From positions 151,094 through 215,093 of the forward strand of contig JANYGB010000051.1 in the NCBI GenBank assembly GCA_025359445.1: a DNA stretch of 64,000 nucleotides, in the 5' to 3' direction. Both the position numbers and the translations under genes were made by a program. Positions 42,920-51,261 of the stretch are shown in pieces (position 1 is the stretch's first letter; each line of letters starts with the position of its first letter). The notes below the pieces were generated by a model. It was not told where the DNA came from, searched no databases, and worked only from the letters and a program-made list of their open reading frames with translations. Source of the DNA: Sphingomonadaceae bacterium. GTDB lineage: Bacteria > Pseudomonadota > Alphaproteobacteria > Sphingomonadales > Sphingomonadaceae.

Positions 42920-43597
42920 TCAGCTCTCCACCGAATCGAGCACATAACCGAGCGAGCGCACGGTGCGCAGCGGATCGGGCACGCCGTGCGCGGTGAGCGA
43001 GCGGCGCAGACGGCCAACCCAGACGTCGACCGTGCGCTCGTCGAGCGCCTCGCCATCCTTGCCCAGCCGGTCAATCAGTGCGCTACGGCTGAACACCTGG
43101 TCGGGGTGTTCCATAAAATGCACCAGCAAGCGGAATTCGTTCGGGCGCATCGGCACCGGTTTGCCCTCGATGCGGATCTGGTGCGCAGCTGGATCAATCG
43201 TGATCGCCCCGTGGACCAGCTGCGCGCGGGTTGGTGCGTCCTTGTCGCCCAGACTATCGATCCGTTCCAGCAGCCGCAGCACATCAAGTGGGCCGACAAG
43301 GTAATCGTCCGCCCCGGCGAGCAACGCGCGTCGCTTGGCTTCCTGATTGGGTTCATCCAGGACCATGGTCAGGTGCGCATGCCGGGTCGCGTCACTTTCG
43401 CGCAGGCGGCGGCACAGCTCAAGCCCCGACATGGTCGGACACAGCCAGTCGACAAATCCCCAAATCTTGCCGCCCGGGATCTGCGCTGGCGGCATGTCGC
43501 CCAGCGGCACCAAGCTCCAGTCAGGCCGCTGGCGTGCGATATCGGCCAGCAGTCCGGCGGGCGGCGAAGTGAGCAGAAGGGTCGTCTGTTGGGGCAT
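42920..43597 (-). CDS. OmpR/PhoB-type winged-helix regulator with a degenerate receiver domain
   Basis: A 225-aa protein. The receiver-like domain (1-118) retains the phosphoacceptor position D50 ('GFVDWLCPTMSGLEL') but has lost the acidic pocket after strand 1 ('TLLLTSPPAG' instead of an ED pair), the switch Thr ('MVLDEPN') and the active-site Lys ('DDYLVGPLD' for xxKP). Phosphorylation-dependent switching is therefore unlikely. The winged helix (about 125-222) is intact: 'RPNEFRLLVHFMEHPDQVFS', 'ERTVDVWVGRLRRSL' and 'RTVRSLGYVLD'. No histidine kinase is adjacent. Upstream DNA carries 11-bp-spaced TGTCA-type repeats resembling PhoB boxes. Confidence 0.88.
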   Translation of the reverse strand: MPQQTTLLLTSPPAGLLADIARQRPDWSLVPLGDMPPAQIPGGKIWGFVDWLCPTMSGLELCRRLRESDATRHAHLTMVLDEPNQEAKRRALLAGADDYLVGPLDVLRLLERIDSLGDKDAPTRAQLVHGAITIDPAAHQIRIEGKPVPMRPNEFRLLVHFMEHPDQVFSRSALIDRLGKDGEALDERTVDVWVGRLRRSLTAHGVPDPLRTVRSLGYVLDSVES

Positions 43598-43646
43598 TGG
43601 ATTGGTACAGGGTCTGCGGTTTCAAGGTCCTGATGCCCGAGGGACG

Positions 43647-43685
43647 TGACAGTTTGATGATGGAAACGTGACAATCACATTACGG
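43647..43685 (-). promoter_or_regulatory. 11-bp-periodic repeats upstream of the regulator gene
   Basis: On the plus strand TGACAG, TGATGG, TGACAA and TTACGG start at 43647, 43658, 43669 and 43680, exactly 11 bp apart. Read toward the regulator gene they are TGTCA-type half-sites, as in Pho boxes. They end about 50 nt from its start codon. Confidence 0.5.
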
Positions 43686-43737
43686 TCAGTCGTTTGTCTG
43701 CCGATCGTCGCTTTTCTGTCCTGCAATGTGTACGGCA

Positions 43738-43757
43738 GTGTCACATTGCTGTCACAT
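43738..43757 (+). promoter_or_regulatory. Pho-box-like direct repeat
   Basis: TGTCACAT at 43739-43746 and again at 43750-43757, 11 bp apart. The 18-nt unit GTGTCACATTGCTGTCAC closely matches the two-half-site PhoB box layout. It lies about 50 nt upstream of the small secreted protein gene. Confidence 0.55.
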
Positions 43758-43806
43758 AAAATGCGGTGAATCTGCGAGCGGCTCGGCGTATGATTTCTGC
43801 CATGGG

Positions 43807-44343
43807 TTGGATGAGACAGTATCGAAACTGAGACTTGCGGTGTTCACCAGCTTGCTGCTGGGGGCCGCACCGGCGCTGGCTGACAAGCTGGTGTTTGACC
43901 ACCGTTTGTCGCCTCCGCTCAAGGCCGTCCTCGATAGCGCCGATGCCGCCATGATCGATTACAATAACTCAAATCCGCGCAACGTGGTCGACCTGATCGC
44001 TGTCCGCGGCAAATCGGCACAGGACTGGTCCGAAGCGCTGGTGATTATTGCCCGGACGCCAGACCGCAAGGTGAACAGCGCCGGAGGCTGGGCCGCCGAA
44101 CTGCAGCGAGAAGCCCAGACAAAATGCAAGAGCTCCTTTACCGAACTGGCGCGCGAAGAAAAATCGATCACTTACGAGCGGCGCTCAGTCGGCTGCCCTA
44201 CCGGTTACCCGGTATTTGCACTTTATCGCGCGATTGCCGGCAAACAGTCGCTGTTTCTGCTGGCGGTGCTGGTAAAGGACGATCTTAGCGAAACGTCACG
44301 GCAACAGTGGCTTGCGCTGATGAGCTCAGGTCGACTGGAATAG
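43807..44343 (+). CDS. Small secreted hypothetical protein under the Pho-like boxes
   Basis: About 178 aa. With a TTG start at 43807 the product has a good signal peptide ('KLRLAVFTSLLLGAAPALA') and a mature domain of about 155 residues beginning 'DKLVFDHRLSPPLKAVLDSA', with two cysteines ('QTKCKSSF', 'RRSVGCPTG') that may form a disulfide. No known domain was recognised. The start is uncertain, because no ATG is in frame before the signal sequence and upstream codons look non-coding. It is divergent from the degenerate regulator, and the boxes between them suggest joint control. Confidence 0.7.
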   Translation: MDETVSKLRLAVFTSLLLGAAPALADKLVFDHRLSPPLKAVLDSADAAMIDYNNSNPRNVVDLIAVRGKSAQDWSEALVIIARTPDRKVNSAGGWAAELQREAQTKCKSSFTELAREEKSITYERRSVGCPTGYPVFALYRAIAGKQSLFLLAVLVKDDLSETSRQQWLALMSSGRLE

Positions 44344-44531
44344 GCCGCACGACCACTGCGATCCCCGTGACATATTTCGGTCATGCAGCTGTCGCTGTGC
44401 CTACGCACAAGCGACACATGACGACCCTAGAGGCGGCACAGAGGCCTGAGGGGGCCGATTCGGTTATGCCGCAAATCATCCCCCGAACGGGCTCCTGACA
44501 AAAGCTTCAACCGTTCCAGGGGAACTGCTCA

Positions 44532-47231
44532 ATGATCCGCCTTTCGACCCGCTCGACCGCATCCATCCTCGCTCTGGCGACCGTTCTCGGCCACGCTGGC
44601 GCAGCGCAAGCGGCGATGACTGTCACCGATGATTCCGTAACGGTCGATGCCGCTGCCGACCCTGCGCCCGATCAGGCAACGGGCGATTCTGGCGCGGCTG
44701 CTCCCGAAGATGCTGCCAAGACGCCATCGAGCGAAGGTCTTACCGAAATCGTCGTTACCGCGACCAAGCGCGAGACCAACCTGCAGCGCACGCCGATTTC
44801 GATCTCGGTCATGGGCGCAGACACAATCCGCGAGCGCAAAGTGCAGAGCCTGCTCGATCTGTCCGACGGCGGCGTGCCGAGCCTGCGCGTTGCAACCTTC
44901 GAAGCACGCCAGTCGGCCCTGACGATCGGCATTCGCGGGATCGTGCCACTTGATGCCAACCAGCCCGCACGCGAACAGGGTGTTGGCATCTACATCGACG
45001 GGGTTTATCTCGGACGTCAGCACGGCCTCAACGCCGCGCTGTTCGACATCGAGCGGATCGAAGTCCTCAAGGGTCCGCAAGGCACGCTCTTCGGTCGCAA
45101 CACCGAAGGCGGAGCACTGTCGATGGTCAGCAAGGCACCCAGCGGCAAGTTTGGCGGACGGATCGAAGGCGGGTTCGGCAACATCGGCACTTACAATGGT
45201 GCAGTCCATCTCGACTTGCCCGAAACTGCCGGATTCTCGGTCAAGCTCGATGGGGTCATCTCGCATCAGGATGCGGTCACCACCAATCCGCTGGCGGGCC
45301 AGTACGGCTGGGGCTATTTCCACCGCAAGGGCGGTCGCGCCGCAGTGCGCTGGCAGCCGACCGACAACATTACCAACGATTTTGCTTACGACGTGGCGCG
45401 CGATGAGAACACCCCGTTCTACAGCCAGCTGCTGAACTACGATCCCAACAACTGCGCCAGCCTGAGCGGCGGCACCACCAACAACGCGTTGTCGCCGCCC
45501 AAGGCAATTCCCGCGGGTAGCAGCTGCGTCGCTCCGGGGACTGCGTTTACCAGTGTCTCGGGCACCGTCCGCCCGACGCTGCCCGGTGTCGTCGTGAACG
45601 GCACCACCCTGCAACGCGTTGCCGATATCGGCGTGCCGCAGCAGCTCAGCGTCGACAAGACTCACGGCTTCACCAACATCTTCAAATGGAAAGTCTCGCC
45701 ATCAATCGAGCTGCGTTCGATCACCGCTTGGCGCGGGGTCGATGTCGAGCAGTGGGATAACTCGGGCGGCGCGCACCGCGTGCCGGTCGTGGCTCCGGGT
45801 TGCACGGGTTCCGCTTGCCAGTTCAGCCGCTACAGCCTCGCCGACTTGCGCCAGCGCCAATTCAGCCAGGAATTGCAGGCAGTCGGCTCGGTCGGCAGCG
45901 TCGATTATGTTGCCGGTCTCTATTACTTCACCGAACACGTCAGCGACGATGCCGCGACGCCAAACTCGGTGGCAATTTCAGGCTATACCACAGCGGGACA
46001 AACTACGGGCTACACCTATACCCCGCTCGCGCTGTGCACCGGCGGCGTCGCAGTGGCCGGAACTGTCGGCCCGGCAACCAACGGTTGCCCAGTGATCGAT
46101 CGCGCGTCCGAAGTCCGCTCGCACAGCTATGCGGCCTATGGGCAGGCGACCTGGAACGCCACCGAAGCGCTGCACATCACCGTCGGCGGGCGCTACACCG
46201 AAGACAAAAAGCGCGGCGTGCTGCACTGGTCACGCGGAGTGAACTACGACCTCTTCCCCGCGACGGCCGCAGCCAACGGTTACACCGTGCTCGACAAGAA
46301 GTGGACCCGGTTCAACCCGACCGCGACAATCGCTTACGACGTCAGCCAGTCGGTTCACGTCTATGCCAAGTACGCCAGCGGCTATCGCGCGGGCGGGGCC
46401 AGCTCACGTACGGCTGACTACCGCGCATTCAATCCCGAAGATGTCAAAAGCTATGAAGTGGGGCTAAAGGCAGACTTCTGGGACCGGCGCGCGCGTTTCA
46501 ACATGGCGGCGTACATCATGGACCGCAAAGGCAGCCAGGTCGATCTCAGCACCATCCAGCCCGCAATCAGCAGCTCGGGCACCGTTTCGAGCTTCAACAA
46601 CCTGGTTACGTTCAACGCGCCAGGCGTCACCAAGATCCGCGGGATCGAAGCCGATTTGACGTTGAAGCCGACGCGCGGACTGACGCTGGGCATGTCTTAT
46701 GCTTACACCTACACCGACATTCCGCCGGTGCCGGTAACCTATACCGAATTCAATTCGGCAGGCGCGCCGACCGGCAACACCACCACTGTGCTGCAGAAGT
46801 TCTATGTCGTTTACACCCCGCGCAATGCGGCTAGCGGTTCGATGGATTACGAAGTGCCGGTTTCGGGCGACACGCGGTTGAAGTTGCACCTCGATGCCAA
46901 CTACGCCTCGGCCACCCAGTCGTTCGACCAGTTCGCGACCAAGGCAGACAGCTCGTTCATCGTCAACGGCCGCATCTCGCTGCTCGACATCGGGCTCGGC
47001 GGCGGGGCTGCGAAGTTCAACCTCAGCGTATGGGGCCGCAACTTGTTCGACGAAGCGCACGTTTATCGCCGCGATCCTTCAAACAGCGTCCCGCAGGTGC
47101 AGTCGAACCGCGCCAGTTCGACTGTGGTGCCCAACCTCCTGCTGGTCGGCAATATCGGCAATACCTTGGGCGACTACGGCAACTTCAACATGCCGCGCAC
47201 CTTCGGTGTAGATGCTTCGTTCAAGTTCTAA
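44532..47231 (+). CDS. TonB-dependent outer-membrane receptor
   Basis: An 899-aa receptor with a signal peptide ending near 'GAAQA'. A TonB-box-like 'EIVVTATKR' (about 74-82) precedes the plug domain, which has 'PISISVMGADTIRERKVQSL', 'IRGIVPLDANQP' and 'GVGIYIDGVYLGRQHG', then 'LKGPQGTLFGRNTEGGAL'. The barrel ends 'PRTFGVDASFKF' with the expected terminal Phe. The subclass looks like the large substrate-unknown group abundant in sphingomonads. A strong intrinsic terminator follows. A convergent M16 lipoprotein peptidase gene lies just beyond, a pairing seen in protein-piracy (Fus) systems. Confidence 0.95.
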   Translation: MIRLSTRSTASILALATVLGHAGAAQAAMTVTDDSVTVDAAADPAPDQATGDSGAAAPEDAAKTPSSEGLTEIVVTATKRETNLQRTPISISVMGADTIRERKVQSLLDLSDGGVPSLRVATFEARQSALTIGIRGIVPLDANQPAREQGVGIYIDGVYLGRQHGLNAALFDIERIEVLKGPQGTLFGRNTEGGALSMVSKAPSGKFGGRIEGGFGNIGTYNGAVHLDLPETAGFSVKLDGVISHQDAVTTNPLAGQYGWGYFHRKGGRAAVRWQPTDNITNDFAYDVARDENTPFYSQLLNYDPNNCASLSGGTTNNALSPPKAIPAGSSCVAPGTAFTSVSGTVRPTLPGVVVNGTTLQRVADIGVPQQLSVDKTHGFTNIFKWKVSPSIELRSITAWRGVDVEQWDNSGGAHRVPVVAPGCTGSACQFSRYSLADLRQRQFSQELQAVGSVGSVDYVAGLYYFTEHVSDDAATPNSVAISGYTTAGQTTGYTYTPLALCTGGVAVAGTVGPATNGCPVIDRASEVRSHSYAAYGQATWNATEALHITVGGRYTEDKKRGVLHWSRGVNYDLFPATAAANGYTVLDKKWTRFNPTATIAYDVSQSVHVYAKYASGYRAGGASSRTADYRAFNPEDVKSYEVGLKADFWDRRARFNMAAYIMDRKGSQVDLSTIQPAISSSGTVSSFNNLVTFNAPGVTKIRGIEADLTLKPTRGLTLGMSYAYTYTDIPPVPVTYTEFNSAGAPTGNTTTVLQKFYVVYTPRNAASGSMDYEVPVSGDTRLKLHLDANYASATQSFDQFATKADSSFIVNGRISLLDIGLGGGAAKFNLSVWGRNLFDEAHVYRRDPSNSVPQVQSNRASSTVVPNLLLVGNIGNTLGDYGNFNMPRTFGVDASFKF

Positions 47232-47257
47232 GCTGCCCACACTCCCATCCACCCTCA

Positions 47258-47296
47258 TGGGCGGGCAACTTCGGTTGCCCGCCCAATCTTTTTTTT
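47258..47296 (+). terminator. Strong intrinsic terminator after the TonB receptor
   Basis: A perfect 12-bp stem TGGGCGGGCAAC/GTTGCCCGCCCA with a TTCG loop, followed by ATC and eight T residues. Read in reverse it lacks a T-run, so it serves the receptor gene. Confidence 0.9.
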
Positions 47297-47305
47297 GGCG
47301 GAGCT

Positions 47306-50170
47306 TCACGGCTTCGGCGGTGTAAGGTCCACACCTTCGGGCAGGACCGTCACCTCGACTGCGCCGCCAGGCGTAAGATATTGCTTGGCCAGCGCCTGCA
47401 AATCCTTGGCGGTGATCGCCTGCAGCCGGGCTTTGCCGCGAACGTAGCGTTCGATCCGGTCGGGCTCGGTCTGCGCGCGGTCGACTAGGGTCAGCCAGCC
47501 AGCATTGCTTTTAAGCGCGTTGTCATAGGCCTCAAGCACAGGTGCCTTGGCGCGGAGCAGCACATCGTCGGAAACCGGCGCGGCGCGCAGATCGGCGATG
47601 GTGCCGAGCATGGCGGTGCGGGTGGCATTGACCTCGCCAACATCAACCGAGGCGTTGAGCGAAAAGGTGCCGTAACCGCGATATGTCCGCGAGGTGCTGC
47701 TGCCTGCGCCCGGTGAATAGGCCTTGCCCAGCTTCTCACGCAGGTCATCCGTTAGCGCGAGCTGGGTCACCCGCTGGAGCAGGGACAGTTGCAGGTCAGC
47801 TTGTGGGTCTTCGCCGTCGCGGGTCGGCCAGGTCAGCGTGACCAGCGCCTGATCCTTGGTCCCGGTGTGATGCAGCACATGAGCCGCGCGGCTGGCAGTA
47901 AACGGCTTGGTCCGCCGGTCGGAGTAAGGGCGGAAGTCGGGCTCGCGCGGGGCAAGTGCACCAAACGTGCGGCCCACTTGCGCAATCACAGCCGTTTCAT
48001 CGAAATCGCCGACAACGCCGATTTCGATCGCGCCGTGGGCAAAGCGGTCAGTCACGTCGCTGCGCAGCTTCTCAAAGGTCAATTTGCGGTAATCCTCGAC
48101 CTGACCAAGACTGAAGCGTGGGTCGTTATCCGACAGGATCGCGCCGTAGTCGGCCGATAGTGCCGAACCCGGGGTTGCCCGCAGCGAAGCGAACAGGTTG
48201 TTGATCGACTGGCGGAACAGCGTCTCGCCTTCGGGGCGGTAGCCCGGATCGGTCAGTTGCGCGGTCAGGTATTGGAATTCAAGCTCCAGATCGGCCGGTG
48301 TGGTCGATGCCGCGGCCAGGAAGGTTTCGTCGGTGGCGCTGAAATTGGCCGATACCGTGCGTCCGGCCAGCAGGCTGTCAAGCTCGTCCTTGCTGTGCTT
48401 ACCCAGGCCGCCCAAGCCAAGCACCGGGACCATCCGGGTGGCGAGCGGATTGTCCCGCGTCGCCAGCAGATTGCCGCCATCGACGGAAACCTGGACCAGC
48501 ACTTGGTCCTTGGCGAGATCAGTCCGTTTGAGATTGAGCCGCACTCCGTTTGCAAAGCGTATCTCGCGGATCCCCAGCGCAGGCTCGGTGATATCGCTGA
48601 CTACGCTGCCCGCCGGGCCGAAGTCGGTGTAGCCAAAGCTGCTGACAGCTGTGGTCGACGGCGGCGCAATGGGCGCGCGTATCGCCTCATTCCATGCATT
48701 GCGCAATCCAGCCGGGCCGTCCGCTGGCGGCACCCGGCCCTGGAACCGGATCAACGGCTGGTCGAGCGGAATTGCCTCGCGCTTAAGCGCCGCGAGCACG
48801 CTGGTAGGGGTGATCTCCGGAATGAAAGCATCAAGCCGCTCGAACGAATGGCGCGGGGTATCGGGCACGACATCGTCGTTAACCAACGCCAATACCGCGC
48901 CGAGCAACTGCGCATTGCTGCGAGTGGCCTCAGCATCTGCATCATTGCGATTGCTGGTGCGGATGATCGCGACCTGTTCGGCGACCTCCCCCGGCGAAAA
49001 ACCATGGACCAGCGCGCGGTGGTATTCCTGCCCTGCGGCGATCACGCCGGCACGCCATTTGCCGTCCACCGTGTCGATCGAAAGTTCAGTCGCCCGGCCT
49101 TCTTTAAACAGGTCGCTGGTACCATACCCGGCGTTGCGGAACGGTGCATTCGCCTCACGCGTCCGCCGCAGCAAACGCCGGTTGATGATCGCGTAGCCAA
49201 CCTGGCGGAGCAGGTTCTCGCGGCGCTGCATGACGCTGTCGGGCTCGATCAGCCAGGCGCCCTTGCGGCTGAATGAAACCCGCTCGGACAGTGCCGGATC
49301 GACGTAAACATCGGTCAAGCCCTTGGCCTTGGGGGTGATCGGGCCGGCCTTGGCCGTGGGTTCGGCCGGGGCCGCCTGCCAATCGCCGAAGCGGGCTTTG
49401 ATTGCACTTTCGGCCGCATCCGCATCGAAATCACCGATCACGAACAGCGTAATGTGCCCCGGCACATATTCGCGCGCCCAAAAGCCCTTCAGCCCCGCCG
49501 CAGTGGCTCCGACCAGCGATTCGCGCGTGCCGATGGGCAGCCGCTGCGCCAAATTCGATCCGGGCAACAGGAAGGCGATTTGGTCTTCGTAATTTTTGAT
49601 CTGATAACCGCCGCGGTCGCGCATTTCGGACATTACTACGCCGCGTTCACGGTCAACGGCACCCGGAGCGAACGACAGTTCGCTCGCGGTCTCGCGCATC
49701 AGCATCAGCGCCGTCCCGAGCAGTGCGGGATCGGCGCGCGGCAAGTCGAGCTTGTAGGTGGTATGTTGGTAGTCGGTCGAAGCATTGGTGTCTGCGCCAA
49801 ACGCCAACCCATCGCGTTCAAGCAACTTGACCATCTCGCCCTCGGGCACATGCGTGCTGCCGTTAAACGCCATATGTTCGACATAATGCGCGAACCCGCG
49901 CTCATCGGCGTGCTCATCGAGCGATCCTGCATCGACCTGCATCCGCACCAAGGCAGTGCCCTTGGGCACGGTATTGCTGCGGATCACATAGCGCATGCCA
50001 TTGGGCAGCACCCCGAAGCGGTAGCCCGGATCGACCGGTACGTCGCTTTTCTGTAATGCCCAGGCGGGGGGCGGAGTCCTGGCACTGGCAACCTGACCCA
50101 CGCGCGGGGCGCAGGCGGACAAGGCGAGGACGGAAATCGAAAGGGCGAGCAGGTGCTTGGGTGAGTGCAT
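47306..50170 (-). CDS. M16 family zinc peptidase, lipoprotein, two-domain (pitrilysin-like)
   Basis: A 954-aa peptidase. The first 20 residues are a lipoprotein signal with lipobox 'LSAC' (C20 lipidated), so it is membrane-anchored and periplasmic. The zinc motif HxxEH is 'AHYVEHMAFNG' (about 96-100), and the distal Glu is in 'DRERGVVMSEMRDR'. The second, inactive M16 half starts about 510 ('EIRFANGVRLNLKRTDLAKD') and includes 'LREKLGKAYSP'. Similar to the truncated protein at 3-2045. It is convergent with a TonB receptor gene, and purC lies 39 nt upstream on the same strand, perhaps cotranscribed. Confidence 0.95.
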   Translation of the reverse strand: MHSPKHLLALSISVLALSACAPRVGQVASARTPPPAWALQKSDVPVDPGYRFGVLPNGMRYVIRSNTVPKGTALVRMQVDAGSLDEHADERGFAHYVEHMAFNGSTHVPEGEMVKLLERDGLAFGADTNASTDYQHTTYKLDLPRADPALLGTALMLMRETASELSFAPGAVDRERGVVMSEMRDRGGYQIKNYEDQIAFLLPGSNLAQRLPIGTRESLVGATAAGLKGFWAREYVPGHITLFVIGDFDADAAESAIKARFGDWQAAPAEPTAKAGPITPKAKGLTDVYVDPALSERVSFSRKGAWLIEPDSVMQRRENLLRQVGYAIINRRLLRRTREANAPFRNAGYGTSDLFKEGRATELSIDTVDGKWRAGVIAAGQEYHRALVHGFSPGEVAEQVAIIRTSNRNDADAEATRSNAQLLGAVLALVNDDVVPDTPRHSFERLDAFIPEITPTSVLAALKREAIPLDQPLIRFQGRVPPADGPAGLRNAWNEAIRAPIAPPSTTAVSSFGYTDFGPAGSVVSDITEPALGIREIRFANGVRLNLKRTDLAKDQVLVQVSVDGGNLLATRDNPLATRMVPVLGLGGLGKHSKDELDSLLAGRTVSANFSATDETFLAAASTTPADLELEFQYLTAQLTDPGYRPEGETLFRQSINNLFASLRATPGSALSADYGAILSDNDPRFSLGQVEDYRKLTFEKLRSDVTDRFAHGAIEIGVVGDFDETAVIAQVGRTFGALAPREPDFRPYSDRRTKPFTASRAAHVLHHTGTKDQALVTLTWPTRDGEDPQADLQLSLLQRVTQLALTDDLREKLGKAYSPGAGSSTSRTYRGYGTFSLNASVDVGEVNATRTAMLGTIADLRAAPVSDDVLLRAKAPVLEAYDNALKSNAGWLTLVDRAQTEPDRIERYVRGKARLQAITAKDLQALAKQYLTPGGAVEVTVLPEGVDLTPPKP

Positions 50171-50209
50171 CCCCGCTAGGTGGCGGAATGTCCGCCCCTG
50201 AGCAAGCGC

Positions 50210-50992
50210 CTACTTGCCCCGCAATTTCCGGTGCGCGGTCAGGTCGAACACTTCGCTGGGGCCGTTGTCGTTTTCGAGCAGACCGAGCCGCCGGGCGACT
50301 TCCTGATAAGCCTCTTCCTCACCGCCAAGATCGCGGCGGAAGCGGTCCTTGTCGAGCTTTTCGCCGGTGGTCATGTCCCACAAGCGGCACCCGTCGGGGC
50401 TGATCTCGTCGGCCAGGATGATGCGGCTGTAATCGCCGTCCCACAGGCGCCCGAATTCCAGCTTGAAATCGACCAAGCGGATGTTGATCGCGGCAAACAT
50501 CCCGCACAGAAAATCGTTGATCCGGATCGCCATGGCGGAGATGTCCTGCATCTCTTCGTTGCTGGCCCAGCCAAAGCAGGCAATGTGCTCCTCGGCGATC
50601 ATCGGATCGTTGAGCGCATCGTCCTTGAAATAATATTCGATCAAGGTGTGCGGCAATGGCTCGCCTTCGGGGATGCCGAGCCGGGTGCTGATCGATCCGG
50701 CTGCGACATTGCGCACCACCACTTCGATCGGCACAATCTCAACCTGGCGGACCAGTTGCTCGCGCATGTTGAGCCGTTTGATGAAATGCGTGGGAATGCC
50801 GATGTGGCTCAACCGGGTGAAGATATATTCGCTGATCCGGTTGTTGATCACGCCCTTGCCGTTGATCGTGCCCTTTTTCTGAGCGTTGAAGGCAGTCGCA
50901 TCGTCTTTGAAGTATTGGATGATCGTGCCGGGTTCCGGTCCTTCGTAAAGGATCTTGGCCTTGCCTTCGTAGATTTGGCGGCGACGGGACAT
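50210..50992 (-). CDS. purC: SAICAR synthase (phosphoribosylaminoimidazole-succinocarboxamide synthase)
   Basis: A 260-aa ATP-dependent enzyme joining aspartate to CAIR in purine synthesis. It begins '[18 protein letters not shown]' (nucleotide-binding lysine region), with '[20 protein letters not shown]', '[13 protein letters not shown]', '[10 protein letters not shown]' and '[14 protein letters not shown]', all family signatures. ATG 50992 has TGAGGAAG nearby. In many alphaproteobacteria purC is immediately followed by purS and purQ; here a 7.4-kb block separates them. Confidence 0.97.
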   Translation of the reverse strand: MSRRRQIYEGKAKILYEGPEPGTIIQYFKDDATAFNAQKKGTINGKGVINNRISEYIFTRLSHIGIPTHFIKRLNMREQLVRQVEIVPIEVVVRNVAAGSISTRLGIPEGEPLPHTLIEYYFKDDALNDPMIAEEHIACFGWASNEEMQDISAMAIRINDFLCGMFAAINIRLVDFKLEFGRLWDGDYSRIILADEISPDGCRLWDMTTGEKLDKDRFRRDLGGEEEAYQEVARRLGLLENDNGPSEVFDLTAHRKLRGK

Positions 50993-51261
50993 GCTTGGGC
51001 TTCCTCAAGACGGTATTGGTGGGCGCTAAAACAACCAAGCCCCGGCTTGTGCATTGCAGATCAAGACAACGCAGCCGGGGCGGACCGCCGTGCTTTACGC
51101 GAATTGGCTGGGCCGCGCAATGCGGTGGAAAACAGCAAAAAATGGGGGGTTTGACGGCGCGTCCAGTTTAGCCAATATGTAACGACGTGTAACGAATCAA
51201 AATTCGGACGCCAAAACAAGCCGTAAGATATAAATTTTGCGGCAGCGAATGGGAGCAGAGC

